Positions 24,701 to 35,523 of a stretch of DNA of 64,000 nt are shown here, piece by piece (position 1 is the stretch's first letter; every line of letters starts with the position of its first letter). Position numbers and translations under genes: made by a program. Below the pieces are notes generated by a model. It was not told the DNA's origin. It ran no database searches and saw only the letters and a list, made by a program, of their open reading frames with translations. Source of the DNA: Tethya wilhelma (lineage: Eukaryota; Porifera; Demospongiae; Tethyida; Tethyidae); assembly GCA_964030475.1 (NCBI GenBank), contig CAXIPT010000006.1, positions 4,773,022-4,837,021 of the forward strand, given 5' to 3'.

Positions 24701-25728
24701 AAGCACTAAAACCGAATATCGAAAAAAAAAAGAACCCTTGACAAATTCCCTCAGGTTTTTTTAGCACACATTTATTTATGATTCTGTAAGTGAAAGTATG
24801 TGCAGTTTCGGCACAACATTGACCCCCCTGAGATGGTTTAGTTATAGACTGTACATAGTCGCCTGAGGTGGGTAAACACATTTACATTCTTGCAGACTTC
24901 AACACTCACAACTACACACACTACTGGATGATAGGAGTAACAATAAAATGTGTAAAATACACACTTTCATTAACACCTCAATAGATAACCACTCAGAACA
25001 GTGTCCTAAAGTCAGGTGCAAATCATTGACAAAATGTTCCACTTGTTCTATTGCCTCCCACATCTAAACCACTCCAGGGCCACAGACCATACAATAGTGT
25101 AACCTGTCTTACTGTAGCTTGACAAATGCATGGTATCTTATATATCACATAGCATAGGGGAAGTTTACTAATAGTTCAGATCTAACCAACCATTAGTTTG
25201 GTTAGGTTTCTATATAGCACTTTTACAAACGTGTGTGTAATAGTTGTGGTTGGCACTCCTTTTGAAGGAAAGACCTGCTATAAGGTTCCACTAGAGTGGG
25301 GAAGAAACACTCACATACATCATTTACTACTTATCTTCGGGCTACTTTGAGCTCAATCAAGATAAAGTTTACAACTAACAAGTAATTGTGTTCCTGTTAT
25401 TAACGATATGCATGCACCATTTGAAAAGTTCATGGAGCATACGGTAGTTTTGAAACAATAGCAGCCAATATGAGCAGCTACTGCACCAGTGAAATATGAC
25501 ACCAAGTAGTTTAAATAAACTGAACTGATGGAGCACAGACACACGTGGTGGTGCTCTACTGCAGGCTTTATCTATCTAGCAACAGACTGACTCAAGTTTA
25601 TAGTTTAGAGAACAGTCTTTCTACTTATTCAACAGCTCACCTTGGGAGTTTGAATAGGCGGCTAGAAGTACCAGTGAGAGTAGACAGAACTGCAGCTGCC
25701 TCAATCCTCGTCTCAGGATACTCTGCAT
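15777..25728 (-). CDS. Ig-FN3-FN3 type I receptor with conserved tail
   Basis: Five exons join in frame to about 482 residues: 25728-25641 (signal peptide, MQSILRRG...LLSLVLLAAYSNSQ), 20709-20371 (Ig-like domain with paired Cys and the DSGSTVRC motif near its end), 18010-17628 (FN3-1 and start of FN3-2), 16920-16689 (rest of FN3-2) and 16183-15777 (TM and cytoplasmic tail). FN3-1 shows the usual W...P, Y.I and L.P...Y.V features. The tail begins VMRVRTNKLERERTTYDFDDPGD, then is Ser-rich with SPPPEI near its end. Exon 1 lies about 5 kb upstream across a large intron; it is assigned because it is the only signal-peptide exon found with a matching phase-1 donor. The start of the tail matches the tails of genes B and D. 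The role is probably adhesion or recognition at the cell surface. Confidence 0.85.
20710..25640. other. Large first intron of the Ig-FN3 receptor
   Basis: No exon or RNA gene is supported here. It holds short CA runs (for example near 22945) and several AT-rich stretches. A missed extra Ig exon is possible, but I found none with matching phase. Confidence 0.55.
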
Positions 25729-26451
25729 ATTTCAAATTTATCTTTCACGATAAGGTATCTTCACAACGAATTTACTGCGACAGTTTATAGACTAAGACTA
25801 GTAGTAGAGTAGTATATCAACTCTCAGGACTGTTATCTCATAGAGTGTTGAAGGAAGCACTGTTCTTTATAAGGGACGCTTTCTTTGTCACATTGCTTCA
25901 TGACAAAGAGAAACCTTAGCAACATCTGTGCATGTGCGGTAATTACATCCTGTTAGAATTTTGGCGGGAAATGCCACAGTCTGAATGCAGAAAGGACTCA
26001 ACTCAGTTGGAGATCTAATTCTTCCTTAGGTTAGAATTAAGGCATGCAGGCAGCTGTGCAATACTGTCAGCAATATGAGAGACCTGTGAATAAGCTTTCC
26101 CATTCTCCCTATAAGGTGACAAATTGCTATGTGTGTGAGCTCTTGTGTGGTAAATAAAGTTGAAATGAATTTCATAAGCAGTTATGGCACAAATGGATTC
26201 ATGATCACTAAATTGTGTGCACTTCAGCATTCATGTGTTGGCTTTTTGTGAGTTTGCAGAACAACAATAATTATCAATAATAGTCAAAATTCCAAAATAG
26301 ATGCACAAGTTATTAAGAATGTGTTAAATATTTATAGCCAGCGTCTCACAATACTCCACTGAGCATGCTGTGAAATCACTGAATACAAATCATATCATAA
26401 GTTACATGCAAAGTACTACTACAACTGCATAAACACAAACAAATGAGCAAA

Positions 26452-26541
26452 ATAACAAATGGCTATACATCAAATTGTGACTGGATAATTAGTTAAAGTC
26501 TTCAAGTTTACAAACAATTCATATACAGTACAGCAACTGAA
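26452..26541. repeat. Direct repeat, copy 1 (about 90 bp)
   Basis: Nearly identical to 29038-29131. Both begin acaaatggctatacatcaa and end at cagcaactga, with a few indels. Origin unknown. Confidence 0.9.
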
Positions 26542-26754
26542 TGCCTTATCCGACAACTACTATAATATTATATAACAGTTTTCATGTACAACAGCCTCAT
26601 AAAATCATCTTCTAGTCTAAGTGTTTTTCTCAAAGATTTCCCTTTGAAATCAGTACTCATGCATGCAAGTTTTGCCACTGCACAACCAAATTAATTCGGA
26701 ATTAGCTAGGTGACCACATCCTGCTTATTATTATTATTATTATTTCTTAATTGT

Positions 26755-27130
26755 CTTCACTTGAAGTTCACGTGTAGTACTCTCTTGACTTACAATTGGA
26801 GAATTTCCATTGCAAAATTTTTGACTTTTAATTTATACTCAATGTTTGGTTTCAAGCCTCTCAGGGTGACTGAGTTGTCTTGTAAAGGTTCCATTAACCA
26901 CGCAATCAGATTCCCTCGATCAATGGTATATTCAAATCCTGGACTATAGTACACTTCCTTTTTGTCTTCACTTGAACCTCACTTGTAATGCTCTGTTGAC
27001 TTACACTTAGTAATTTTGCATAACAAACCCTTACTTTGACATTTTAATTTATGATCAGTACTTGTCTGAGTTCAAGCCACTCAGGGTGATGGAGTTGTCT
27101 TGTGAAGGAGTCCATTGACCATCCATCACT
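26755..27130 (-). pseudogene. Duplicated coding-like block (two diverged copies)
   Basis: 26755-26945 and 26963-27130 are diverged copies of one block, and 27200-27250 adds a third fragment. On the minus strand copy 1 reads PGFEYTIDRGNLIAW...DNSVTLRG and copy 2 reads ...QWTPSQDNSITLSG. The similar reading in both copies suggests old exons. No splice structure or family could be assigned. Confidence 0.4.
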
Positions 27131-27419
27131 TTTAACTTTTTGGTAAAGAATGCCTGTAATTGAGGTAGTTTACACTGCAGGCACTAACTTCAGTTTAAGA
27201 TGAATGCAATCCAGTTCCCTCCAGAATGGCATACTCGAATTCTGGACTGGGTACTTCAAATGGTATTGTGTTTCTATCCTTGTAGCATATAATCTCTGCT
27301 CCACACTCCTCAAGATTCTTAGGCTTTGTCAGAGACACGATAAATTTCATATTCTATTAGTATTTTTTTTTTTTTTTTTTTTTTTTTAATAATTTTTTCA
27401 AAATTAAAGATATCGACAT

Positions 27420-27530
27420 CAAGCCAGCTGGTACATCATACACATCAAGTCAGCTGGCAACACAAAGATGATTGAACCAGCTGGAAACACACCGACATCA
27501 AGCCAGCTGGCAACACATAGCCAATTGAAA
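27420..27530. repeat. Degenerate minisatellite around atcaagccagctggcaacac
   Basis: Four diverged units of about 20 to 35 bases, centred on the cagctgg core. Confidence 0.75.
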
Positions 27531-27593
27531 CTCTCAGCTTCTCTTGTAGTATGCATGAGTTCTCCCTCTATCCCTAAGCCTTGATAATTATAC

Positions 27594-27633
27594 CACCAAC
27601 CACCAACCACCAACCACCAACCACCAACCACCA
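27594..27633. repeat. 7-bp minisatellite (CCACCAA)n
   Basis: About six uninterrupted copies of the 7-base unit. Confidence 0.95.
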
Positions 27634-27724
27634 TGTAACAATTCTATTATGCTGAATAACAATTGCATAATGTTATAGCGGAGTCAACTGATGAGTCCCG
27701 CCGCTGTGAAAAATAAGGGATGAA

Positions 27725-27950
27725 AGGTATACTATTATTTTACCCCTTAGGGCCAAGTTAATATTGTAAATTTTCAAGTTCAGCAAACTCAGATTTAATG
27801 CCTACAAATTCACTGAGCACTGACAATATCTCAAGGAGGCAATTTATTTGAGCTCAAGTTATGCTTACACATTCAATCTTAATATCATTTTTATATTCTA
27901 TCTCACTGCATAGATTCTTGGCCCTAAGGTGGTATTATAATAGTATACCT
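27725..27950. mobile_element. Terminal-inverted-repeat element (MITE-like), about 226 bp
   Basis: The ends aggtatactattattttacc...ttagggccaag and their complement (cttggccctaagg...taatagtatacct) form inverted repeats of about 30 bases with small gaps. No coding capacity is seen. Confidence 0.75.
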
Positions 27951-28660
27951 ATTGGCTGCTATGCAAACACTTGAGAATTTTGTTGTAACATAAATACTCA
28001 TTGTAACATTGTTGTACCCATAATTCTCTTATTTAGCATATTATACAGCACTGGCGACTTTCAAGGACACTTCACCTCAAGGACAGTATAACTTGTATGG
28101 AAAACTTCAAATAAGAAGACACCACACACACACACAAGTGATAACATCTCTACATAGGGTCACTACAAGCTAGTTTCATCCCACAGGTTTAAAGCATTGC
28201 CTACATACATACCTATTTAGGCTATTATGATGAGACTCCTTGCGGAAATTATGGATGGTAACTGCTGGTACTGGCGTAGCACTTTCCTTGCATACTGTAA
28301 GTAACTTCTTTTTTCTCATGATCATAACTACATGCTCACATGTCTCGTGCATCACGTTGTTTTAACTTCCCTGGCCGGTCCTGTAAAAGTGGGAGGGGCT
28401 AGTCGCGTGAGAATTTACGCGCGTACACGCGTATTTACAAACAGTTAGAGGCGTGGTCTAGCATATGATTGCCCATGGCAACGATCCTCAACTGAAAGTG
28501 AGCAGCTGGCCTTTCTTCTTTGATCTTTGCTGGCAGTTTTAGCTGAAGAGCATGACGGAACTGCTCTGCAGATGGCCCATGGCTCAATGATGATGTCCAT
28601 TTTGAACCGAAGCTGAGTAAGCGACAATAGCTCAAAATCAACGCATAAATTGAGAAATTT

Positions 28661-28918
28661 ATGGCACATCATCAGTGTTCTGATACTGAGCAAGTAGAAT
28701 TATATAAATTTTGTATACTTTTCCGATCTCTCTTAACGGTAGGTGGTTCAAGTTTTGCTGAACAGTTTTCCAATGGCTATCTCTTTGGGGAGATGCTTCA
28801 TAAACACGGACTAACTTTGGTCGTTTCTCCAAAGGAACGTGAGTTGATAAGATTACTGCTAGGAACACTAACCAAACTATCGAACAAAGGCCTAGAAAAG
28901 AACAAAAACAATTTTTGA
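28661..28918 (+). pseudogene. Fragment resembling SPEF2 N-terminal CH-like domain
   Basis: The reading SSFAEQFSNGYLFGEMLHKHGL (about 28750-28815) resembles the start of the calponin-homology-like domain of the ciliary protein SPEF2/CPC1 (S-F-A-x2-F-x2-GYLxGExLHK). No start exon, good donor or following exon could be found on this strand. It may be one exon of an unassembled gene or an isolated relic. The next gene, DNAAF3, is also ciliary, but that may be chance. Confidence 0.35.
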
Positions 28919-29037
28919 CAATAATTATTAGAATTAAAACTAAATCTACTTAACAAGCAGAAGCTTTAAGGTTAGGATGCACAGTTTGAATACCGTATAT
29001 ATAGCTCCAAATTTTCGTGGTTCAAAAAGTTCATGAT

Positions 29038-29131
29038 ATAACAAATGGCTATACATCAAATTGTGACTGGATGAATTAGTTAAAGTCTTCAAGTTTACAA
29101 ACAATTCATATACAGTATATACAGCAACTGA
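29038..29131. repeat. Direct repeat, copy 2 (about 90 bp)
   Basis: Partner of 26452-26541, 2.6 kb away in the same orientation. Confidence 0.9.
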
Positions 29132-29822
29132 AATTGATGGCCTTTGATGTTTATTTGTATACACTACGTGACGTATATAATATCATGATCTGTAGTATTT
29201 CCCTATTCATCTCACCTCGAAACTTAAATTCTGATAGGCACTTGACGAAGGTTCTCAATGTGTAAATTTCAGTTCTCTTTTCTTTGATCCACAAAGTCAA
29301 ACTGCTATTTATAATTTATATTGAAGATGGATGTACCATAATCTCTTATCACTGATGCAAGAGCTTCCTCTTCTTCTCCACTTCCTCGGATTTTTGGCAA
29401 CACAATAGCAATCTTCTTCATAATTTCTGTCTCGTGTACAGACACTACTGAGTTGTGAGAATGTGCCAAGCTGCTCTTTCAGTGAAATACTTGCACACTT
29501 CTGTTTTCTGCAAGTCTGAAACTTTCCTTTCCATTACTTGCAAATCTTCTTCAATTAGCTATATTCTGCACTCGAGTTAATAGCAAGGCACTGATTCTCT
29601 CACTAGTTTAGCTGCATTGCTATAATTTATAAAACTTGTTCAGCTAAGTGGTGGGTACCTGGGTAGAGCCCGAGGTAGTTTTTGCTTTTTGAGGGACCAC
29701 ATTCATTGGCCCAGTGGGTAATGGCACATGGCAGAATGGTGGGCGGGGCTGATTTATCTGGGCGCGCACTATTTGGAATGCGTATCCCAACTGAGTTGAC
29801 GACTGACGACTTGCGACTTGAG

Positions 29823-31492
29823 ATGTCCACACCTAACGGCTTTGGATCTGTAACTTGGTGGGGCTTTTCTCGAGCACTCGACCTCACAGCTTGTACTGAT
29901 GACAGTGAGTTTATTAGACAGAGCTTAGAACACCCACTTCCTGGTGCTTAACTCCAACATCATTTATAGACCATTCTGAATCAGCTGAATCCCTTCTCCT
30001 AGAAACATCAAGTGTTGTACAATCAGGTATAATTTGTCACCCTTAGCTAAATATCCCACTAATGATAGCTAACATCTGTAGACCATGTGAATGTGCTGGT
30101 CATTGGAGGTGGTGATCTTCGCCAAGTTCTCTCAACACTGGCACACACCCACAGGCACACAACCAAACCACTGCATGTAAGTTCATAATTTGCATAACTG
30201 GTGTATGTGTTGATGTTTTTATTGCTTGTAAACATAGTATTAACTTTTGTTACTTTTTTATTTTATATATCTCCTCGCAGTTCTACCTGTCTGAGTGTTG
30301 TTTAGAAGTGTTTGCACGCCACATGCTCTTTCTGAAGTTGCTTTTTGAATTGCCGGACAAACTTGGACTGCAAGGTGAATTGTTGACTAATCACGCACGC
30401 ATACCATTGTATTTGAGAGAGTTTTGTAGTCCGTAGATTACACAGACAGACTATATAATAATCCGGACCCTTCCCGCATGCTAAGCTAGCTTGGGCTTAA
30501 AGGGGGAAAAGGCCTGATTTATGAGACGAGGCTTGTGAATCATGGACTACATGTTAATAGAGCTGTACACTTACTCTGAAAGTTAATTTTGTTACTCGTT
30601 TCTCTTGCTGTATTGACTTTTAGAGAAAGTTGAGTTGTTCCTCGAACTCTATGGAAACACATTGATAAGAGCACACACTTCGGAATACCTCAGAGAAACA
30701 GCCACTGAACTCATCAAGTAAGGTTCATTGTGCATTTTGAGATTAAATTCACGATACATATTCTTCTCTTGTTCGGATTTTAACTTTAGGATGGTTACAG
30801 ACCAAGACTACCTCAAGTCAGTCATCCCAATATTGGACATCAGTGCATTGAAGGTATGTTGTGATCTAAGGTTTACTGAGTTATACCGTATAGCACAAAA
30901 TATTGGCGGAAATAAAATTTGGCGGATTGTCCAAAATTTCATGATTGGCGGATTTTATTTTGGCGTTTGCGCTTGCATCAATATTACGTGCATGCGCAAA
31001 AATGACTGTTTGGCGGATTTAATATTGATAATCCTTACCAAACCACCAATCCGCCAATATTAATATCCTCCAAATTTTTGTGCTATACGGTAACTCAATA
31101 AACATGTACATACCCATACAGTTATAACTCACATATACATACAGATGGTATGTAACTCACACACATGTCAGTTATAACTGTTCACTGTTCTCAGTCAACA
31201 GTTCACTGTTCACTGTACACTGTTCACAGTGTACTGTATACTGTATACTGCATACTGCGCACTGCGTACTGCATACTGCGCACTGCGTACTGCGTACTGC
31301 GCACTGCGCACTGTGTACCGTACTGCGCACTGCGTACCGTACTGCGCACTGTGTACCGTACTGCGCACTGTGTACCGTACTGCGCACTGCGTACCGTACT
31401 GCGCACTGCGCACTGCGTACTGCGCACTGCGCACCCCTCACACAATTATAACTCACACACAGATGGTTTATAACTCATATACAGAGTTATAA

Positions 31493-31523
<31 letters not shown>

Positions 31524-32651
31524 AGACGTCTAACTCAGACTTGAACATAGAACCCTTCTTCCTTTCTATTAAATGTCGTGGTTTATTCTATTTTCCAGTT
31601 CAAAGAAAGAGATCTGCTTGAAGGCATCTTTAAATTCTGGAGGAGTCCTGACCAAAGTTCCTTTGATATTGCCAAGCACTGGTAAAGGAATGCTAGTACT
31701 GTCAACAACTTGAAAATGTCATAATTTTTGATATTTGCTTCATATCATGCAATCAGGGAAGGAAGATTACGTCATTATCTAGGGGCTCGCTATGACACAA
31801 GAAGTGGGGTGTTTGACTGGGACTACCACATGAAGCTGAATGAGATGGTAAGTGAATCACATGTCTTTAGTTTTCAACTTTTTATCTTTCAATCCAAACA
31901 AGATAGTCTTTGTTTCTTACATCAACATTGTGAAATATACCAGGTCCTGTCTTAACTGTTGAATGCTGTATTTGCTCCCTTTTCTAATGAGCCCTTCAAT
32001 CCACTGCTATCCATAACAAGCTAGTATCTGTTCTTCTCCTCCTCTTTGTAGGCACCTGTCATCAATGCCCGTGAGTACAGTGAATGGAGGGAGAGAGGAG
32101 TGGCCTTCCAACTGAGGAGTGATGCTCCTTATGAGTGGCCCAACAGGACTCTGGCCTCTGGGATGATTGTGACACAGGTGTGCATTGTTTGTTAGGCTGA
32201 GAAATTTGTGCTACATTGGCACGATAATTGGTGTGCCAGAGCACATATTTTGAGAGCATTGTTGCTTTGTTTTTATGATTTTTTTATCCATATCTATGAA
32301 TGAACATCAGTCATGCTTTGGGATTGTGTGTGTATGTGTGTGTGCAGGGTGGAGGGAAGGTGGCAAGACGAGGGTACTGGGGGGATATTGTGAACAGTCC
32401 CTACCTATCGTTTGGCGTGCACTCTGAGAATAAGGAGCTCTTTAAGAAGAGCAATGGAAAACACATGAAGGTGGGTATATGTGTACTGTGTTATGATGGA
32501 GTTTTTTGATGGAAATTTTAAGGAGTATAAATTTTGTGGTTTTGGTGGGTCACCAGCAATCTGCAAAAAAATTGACGTATTTTGGCATTCAATATATAGC
32601 AGTGACTTTTGTCATAACCTCCCCACACATAAACTTATCCTTCTCTCTATC

Positions 32652-32731
<80 letters not shown>

Positions 32732-33289
32732 TGCTTGTAAGGCAACTAGTGTACATGTTATATCCCATGATTATAGGAATTGAGAATGACATTTAGAAAC
32801 AAACAGAAAATGTTTGCCTGGTGTACTACATAAGGCTACATGCTTCAAGAACTAGAGGAGATACAATCTAACACTGCTTTTCCCAACTTGGAGGTCAGTT
32901 TCACATTAGAGAAAGGATGTTATACAACTGACAGAACCCAGAAACAAGTTTGACTCATCTACATCCAATCATCTACCACTCCATTGGCTTACTGCTATTG
33001 AGTCCTTAGTACATGATTCCATGATAGGTCGGACCACATTGGTAAATTCCAATTCCAGTGAATCGGTGATTCCATTCTGCTGGAGGGAGGCCTGCTCGGA
33101 GAGTTTGGTCTGCTTCAATTGCTGAATCAGCAGTTTCCCAGTCGCTTGTTGTTGCTGCTTTTGGATCCAAGGGGGTGGGGCTTGTGATGGGTGGGAGGAG
33201 GGAGCTGTGAGGGTGTGAGTATATACCGTATAGCGGGAAATTTTCGTGAGGGAAAAATTTCGTTCTTTTCGTTCCAGACAGCATGAAAN

Positions 33290-33340
<51 letters not shown>

Positions 33341-35286
33341 GTTTCACAAATTACAGCATGGTGCATCACTTGACCAACGGAATCGATGCCACCTTTTCTC
33401 CTGACTGCACACTCATCCTAGAGACAGCCAGGTAAGGGTGTGGTCATAGCTCTGATGATGTACCTGCCAAGTATCCAATTGGATTACTGTATCTATGATT
33501 ACGCATACATACGTACACGTCATATGTATGTGTGTATGTGAGTAATATAGGTTGTGCGTTCGGCTGGTAACAGATTCATTAATGCAAAAATGTGCCAAAT
33601 TAGATTACAAAAGCAACAGCCAGCAGTGATTGGCGTTCTTTAGTACACCCATAGACTAGCTGGGTTTGACTCAGAAAATAGAGCGTCACACAATACAGTC
33701 AATTGTGCAATTCAATATGGTGTTTGACCTTCTAACAATGGAGGGTGATGGCCGTCTCAATTATTGCACACCACATACCTATGTGTTGCGGTTTGCTTCA
33801 CCTGGTCCCAAGTATTACCGCTGTATAGTTGACGGTTGGTGTGGTGTTGCAATCAAGGAGTATACATAGTTTAGTTTTTTCTTGAAAGGAGTTTGTTTGG
33901 ACACGATTGAAGAAAACACAAATTGGTTTAATTTGATCACTTTATTGCTCATTAGCTGATTGTCCATATCACCAACCGTACACCGTGTGTAAACCCTGTG
34001 TGATTTGCAATTTGCCTCCCTGTGTATAGCGATAATTTGTGGCTGTTATTTTGGTAATTGAAATGAGTAAATACCTCTGTCCATGTCTTGTTCACTTGTT
34101 GGTCTCTGTGGCTACCAAATTGGTCGATCATTTAGCAGTGATTAATGTCGATCGTTGAGTCCAACAACTGCGTAAAACTCTACACACAAAAACGTCACAA
34201 AATTTGTACCAGCCAAAACTCTTTAGGATATAAATAAGAGCAAAATTTTCTTTATAGTTCATTCCAGCAAGCATTTCAGACCTTCAAGTGAAGAAGAAGA
34301 ACTTTTATCAACCACCATTTAAAGTCTACACAGTCAGAGAGATCATGGCTCTTCGCATCAGTCTAGTTTTTCTGGCAGTTTTTGCTGGATTTGTCATCCT
34401 GGAGTACACTCCACAAGTTTCAGCTGCTAAGTTGAGCAGTGAACACGTCGAGCGATTGAGACAAGCCATAATACGATCTAACTTGAACAATCCTGAGCGT
34501 TTCAAGAGACGCACTAAAAGCCAAACAGAAGAAACTGAAGAAACCGAAGAAACCGAAGAAACTGAAGAAACTACTGGTAATGGAAATGGAGATCACGATT
34601 TCCTTAACGAACTCTTGAACTTCATCGTGATGCTCACCTTGCAGTTGGTAGAGCAAGCTCCAGAGATCCTCGATGCTATCGCTGAGATCATTGATGTAGT
34701 GAGAAATGGCTGAGTCAGCTCTGAAGGGAGCTGCATGTGACTGAGTATTGGCAGTGACTGAAATTAATACAGAGTGTAATGTATAACCTTTTGTTGTAGT
34801 TTGTAGGACTGGAAAATTAATCCTAAGATGTTGATTTTATGGTTGATCGACCACAATGTAATGTCATAGAGATTTTTTTGTTAATGGATGATAATTATTG
34901 TGTTGTTAAAGTTTGATAATTTACCCATAAATTTAAGCAGTCCAGTCAATTGTGTTATGCCCAGATACTTTTCTCCAATTTGATTAATCTGGGCATTAAT
35001 GCAAAATAATTATTGTGTAATATCATCAATCTCAAACCACACAAACTTCATGTGTGCATTATTTAGATTCATGTTGGACATCACCAAGGAACAGAGGGAA
35101 GAGTTCTCAAGGAAAGTCACATCAATGGCGGCCTCTATAGGCTTCAAGGTATGCATGTATGGTAATAATAGGTGTTAGTATTGATTATACTGGTACTGAT
35201 AGCACTTTGTCATGTTTGTGCAGGCTCAAGTAGAAACCTCGGACAAAGAGTCTTTGGATCATCTGGTGTTTGTGCACAACAGATAA
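29823..35286 (+). CDS. DNAAF3: Dynein axonemal assembly factor 3, one coding block missing
   Basis: This is a cytoplasmic factor for pre-assembly of outer and inner dynein arms of motile cilia. Exons: 29823-29904, 29970-30026, 30082-30176, 30281-30374, 30624-30717, 30790-30853, 31599-31681, 31757-31847, 32052-32177, 32348-32470, 33357-33431, 35067-35148, 35224-35286. All joins keep phase except between 32470 and 33357. Hallmarks follow the family order: FGSVTWWGFSRALDL at the N-terminus, ARHMLFLKLLFELPDKLGLQ, FKERDLLEGIFKFW, GRLRHYLGARYDTRSGVFDWD, WPNRTLASGM, ARRGYWGDIVNSPYLSFG, then ILETARFMLDI near the end. The block that normally follows (a FTxHFLPLNS-like strand and an LHHK/YxGxF motif) is absent, and an N sits at 33289 beside a GT run, so an assembly gap is likely. 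ATG at 29823 matches the family start; upstream in-frame ATGs exist. Confidence 0.95.
30872..31101. mobile_element. MITE in DNAAF3 intron 6 (TACCGTATAGC family)
   Basis: The ends gagttataccgtatagcaca and its complement (tgtgctatacggtaactc) are inverted repeats about 175 bases apart. The inside is rich in ttggcgga motifs. Similar single ends occur at 33228 (ataccgtatagcggga) and 28985 (ataccgtatatatagc), which indicates a family. Confidence 0.75.
31196..31435. repeat. 240-bp minisatellite of ACTG-C/T units
   Basis: A long array of a degenerate 7-base step (tactgcg, cactgcg, taccgta) with an 18- to 22-base higher-order period in the middle (ctgcgcactgtgtaccgta). It lies in the DNAAF3 intron between exons 6 and 7. 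All six frames are nearly open, purely because the repeat has no stops. Confidence 0.95.
32655..32729. repeat. (CA)n microsatellite, about 75 bp
   Basis: Uninterrupted CA run after DNAAF3 exon 10. Confidence 0.98.
33006..33235 (-). other. Orphan coding-like tail inside the DNAAF3 gap
   Basis: On the minus strand an acceptor-like ctcacag (near 33212) is followed by about 66 open codons ending GLPPAEWNHRFTGIGIYQCG...GIMY-stop. Composition and length look like a real last exon. No upstream exon is seen, and it lies between DNAAF3 exons next to the N at 33289. It may belong to a nested antisense gene or to misjoined sequence. I do not recognise the family. Confidence 0.3.
33289..33339. repeat. 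Unresolved N followed by (GT)n run
   Basis: The only ambiguous base in the window is at 33289, directly before a roughly 50-base GT run. It probably marks a collapsed or closed assembly gap. Confidence 0.9.
34229..34236 (+). promoter_or_regulatory. TATA box of nested small-protein gene
   Basis: TATAAATA lies 116 bases upstream of the ATG at 34345, inside a DNAAF3 intron. The spacing fits a short 5' UTR starting near 34260. Confidence 0.6.
34345..34713 (+). CDS. Nested intronless gene for a small secreted protein
   Basis: 122 residues in one exon, inside the DNAAF3 intron 33432-35066 on the same strand. A clear signal peptide (MALRISLVFLAVFAGFVILE, likely cut after QVSA) is followed by a basic helical part (about residues 28-57) ending in a FKRR dibasic site. 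Then come five tandem copies of an acidic TEE-type triplet (encoded by about 34528-34575), a GNGNGD spacer, and a strongly amphipathic, hydrophobic C-terminal helix region (DFLNELLNFIVMLTLQLVEQ...IIDVVRNG). This layout suggests a processed precursor with an acidic spacer between a cationic and a hydrophobic segment. I do not recognise a family, and an antimicrobial, signalling or matrix role cannot be chosen from sequence. The first ATG after the TATA box was taken as start. Confidence 0.75.
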   Translation: MALRISLVFLAVFAGFVILEYTPQVSAAKLSSEHVERLRQAIIRSNLNNPERFKRRTKSQTEETEETEETEETEETTGNGNGDHDFLNELLNFIVMLTLQLVEQAPEILDAIAEIIDVVRNG

Positions 35287-35523
35287 AATCTGATGCTTGT
35301 TGTAGGACTGTCTGACTGACTGGCTATATGCGTAGGATTTTCAATGCTGCATGGTGCACAATTTTAACAAAATACCCTTATATCACTTAAAGCAATAATT
35401 ATTAATCTTGTCAACAGTTTTCTTGCATTGCATGGATGTCATTATGTTCATGTGTGCTTGTGCTCCACTTGTAGATTTTTTTAATATAAGTACAAGGAGA
35501 TTCACTGCATCGAGACGTCTCCA
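35287..35523. other. DNAAF3 3' flank
   Basis: Short non-coding stretch between the DNAAF3 stop and the TTAA element. Nothing else is supported. Confidence 0.5.

Larger units (their letters stand above)
25729..28640. other. Intergenic region with repeats
   Basis: Between the Ig-FN3 receptor and the next coding-like segment. It contains duplicated blocks at 26755-27130, a poly-T tract near 27363-27387, two short minisatellites (27410-27630) and an inverted-repeat element (27725-27950). The minus-strand reading at 28641-28435 is open but I do not recognise its protein. Confidence 0.6.

Noticed and set aside
28435..28641. Minus-strand open reading ending in HALQLKLPAKIKEERPAAHF
   Set aside because: It looks protein-like but has no recognisable family or exon partner. 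It was not called a gene.
31196..31435. CRISPR array
   Set aside because: Repeats are contiguous with no unique spacers, and the genome is eukaryotic.
31172..31492. Several overlapping open readings on both strands
   Set aside because: All come from a minisatellite whose unit lacks stop codons; none has protein-like composition.
32481..32796. Open readings with poly-HT or poly-CV
   Set aside because: They are translations of the (CA)n microsatellite.
33666..33869. Small open reading in the DNAAF3 intron before the nested gene
   Set aside because: No signal peptide, promoter or homology. It is probably chance.
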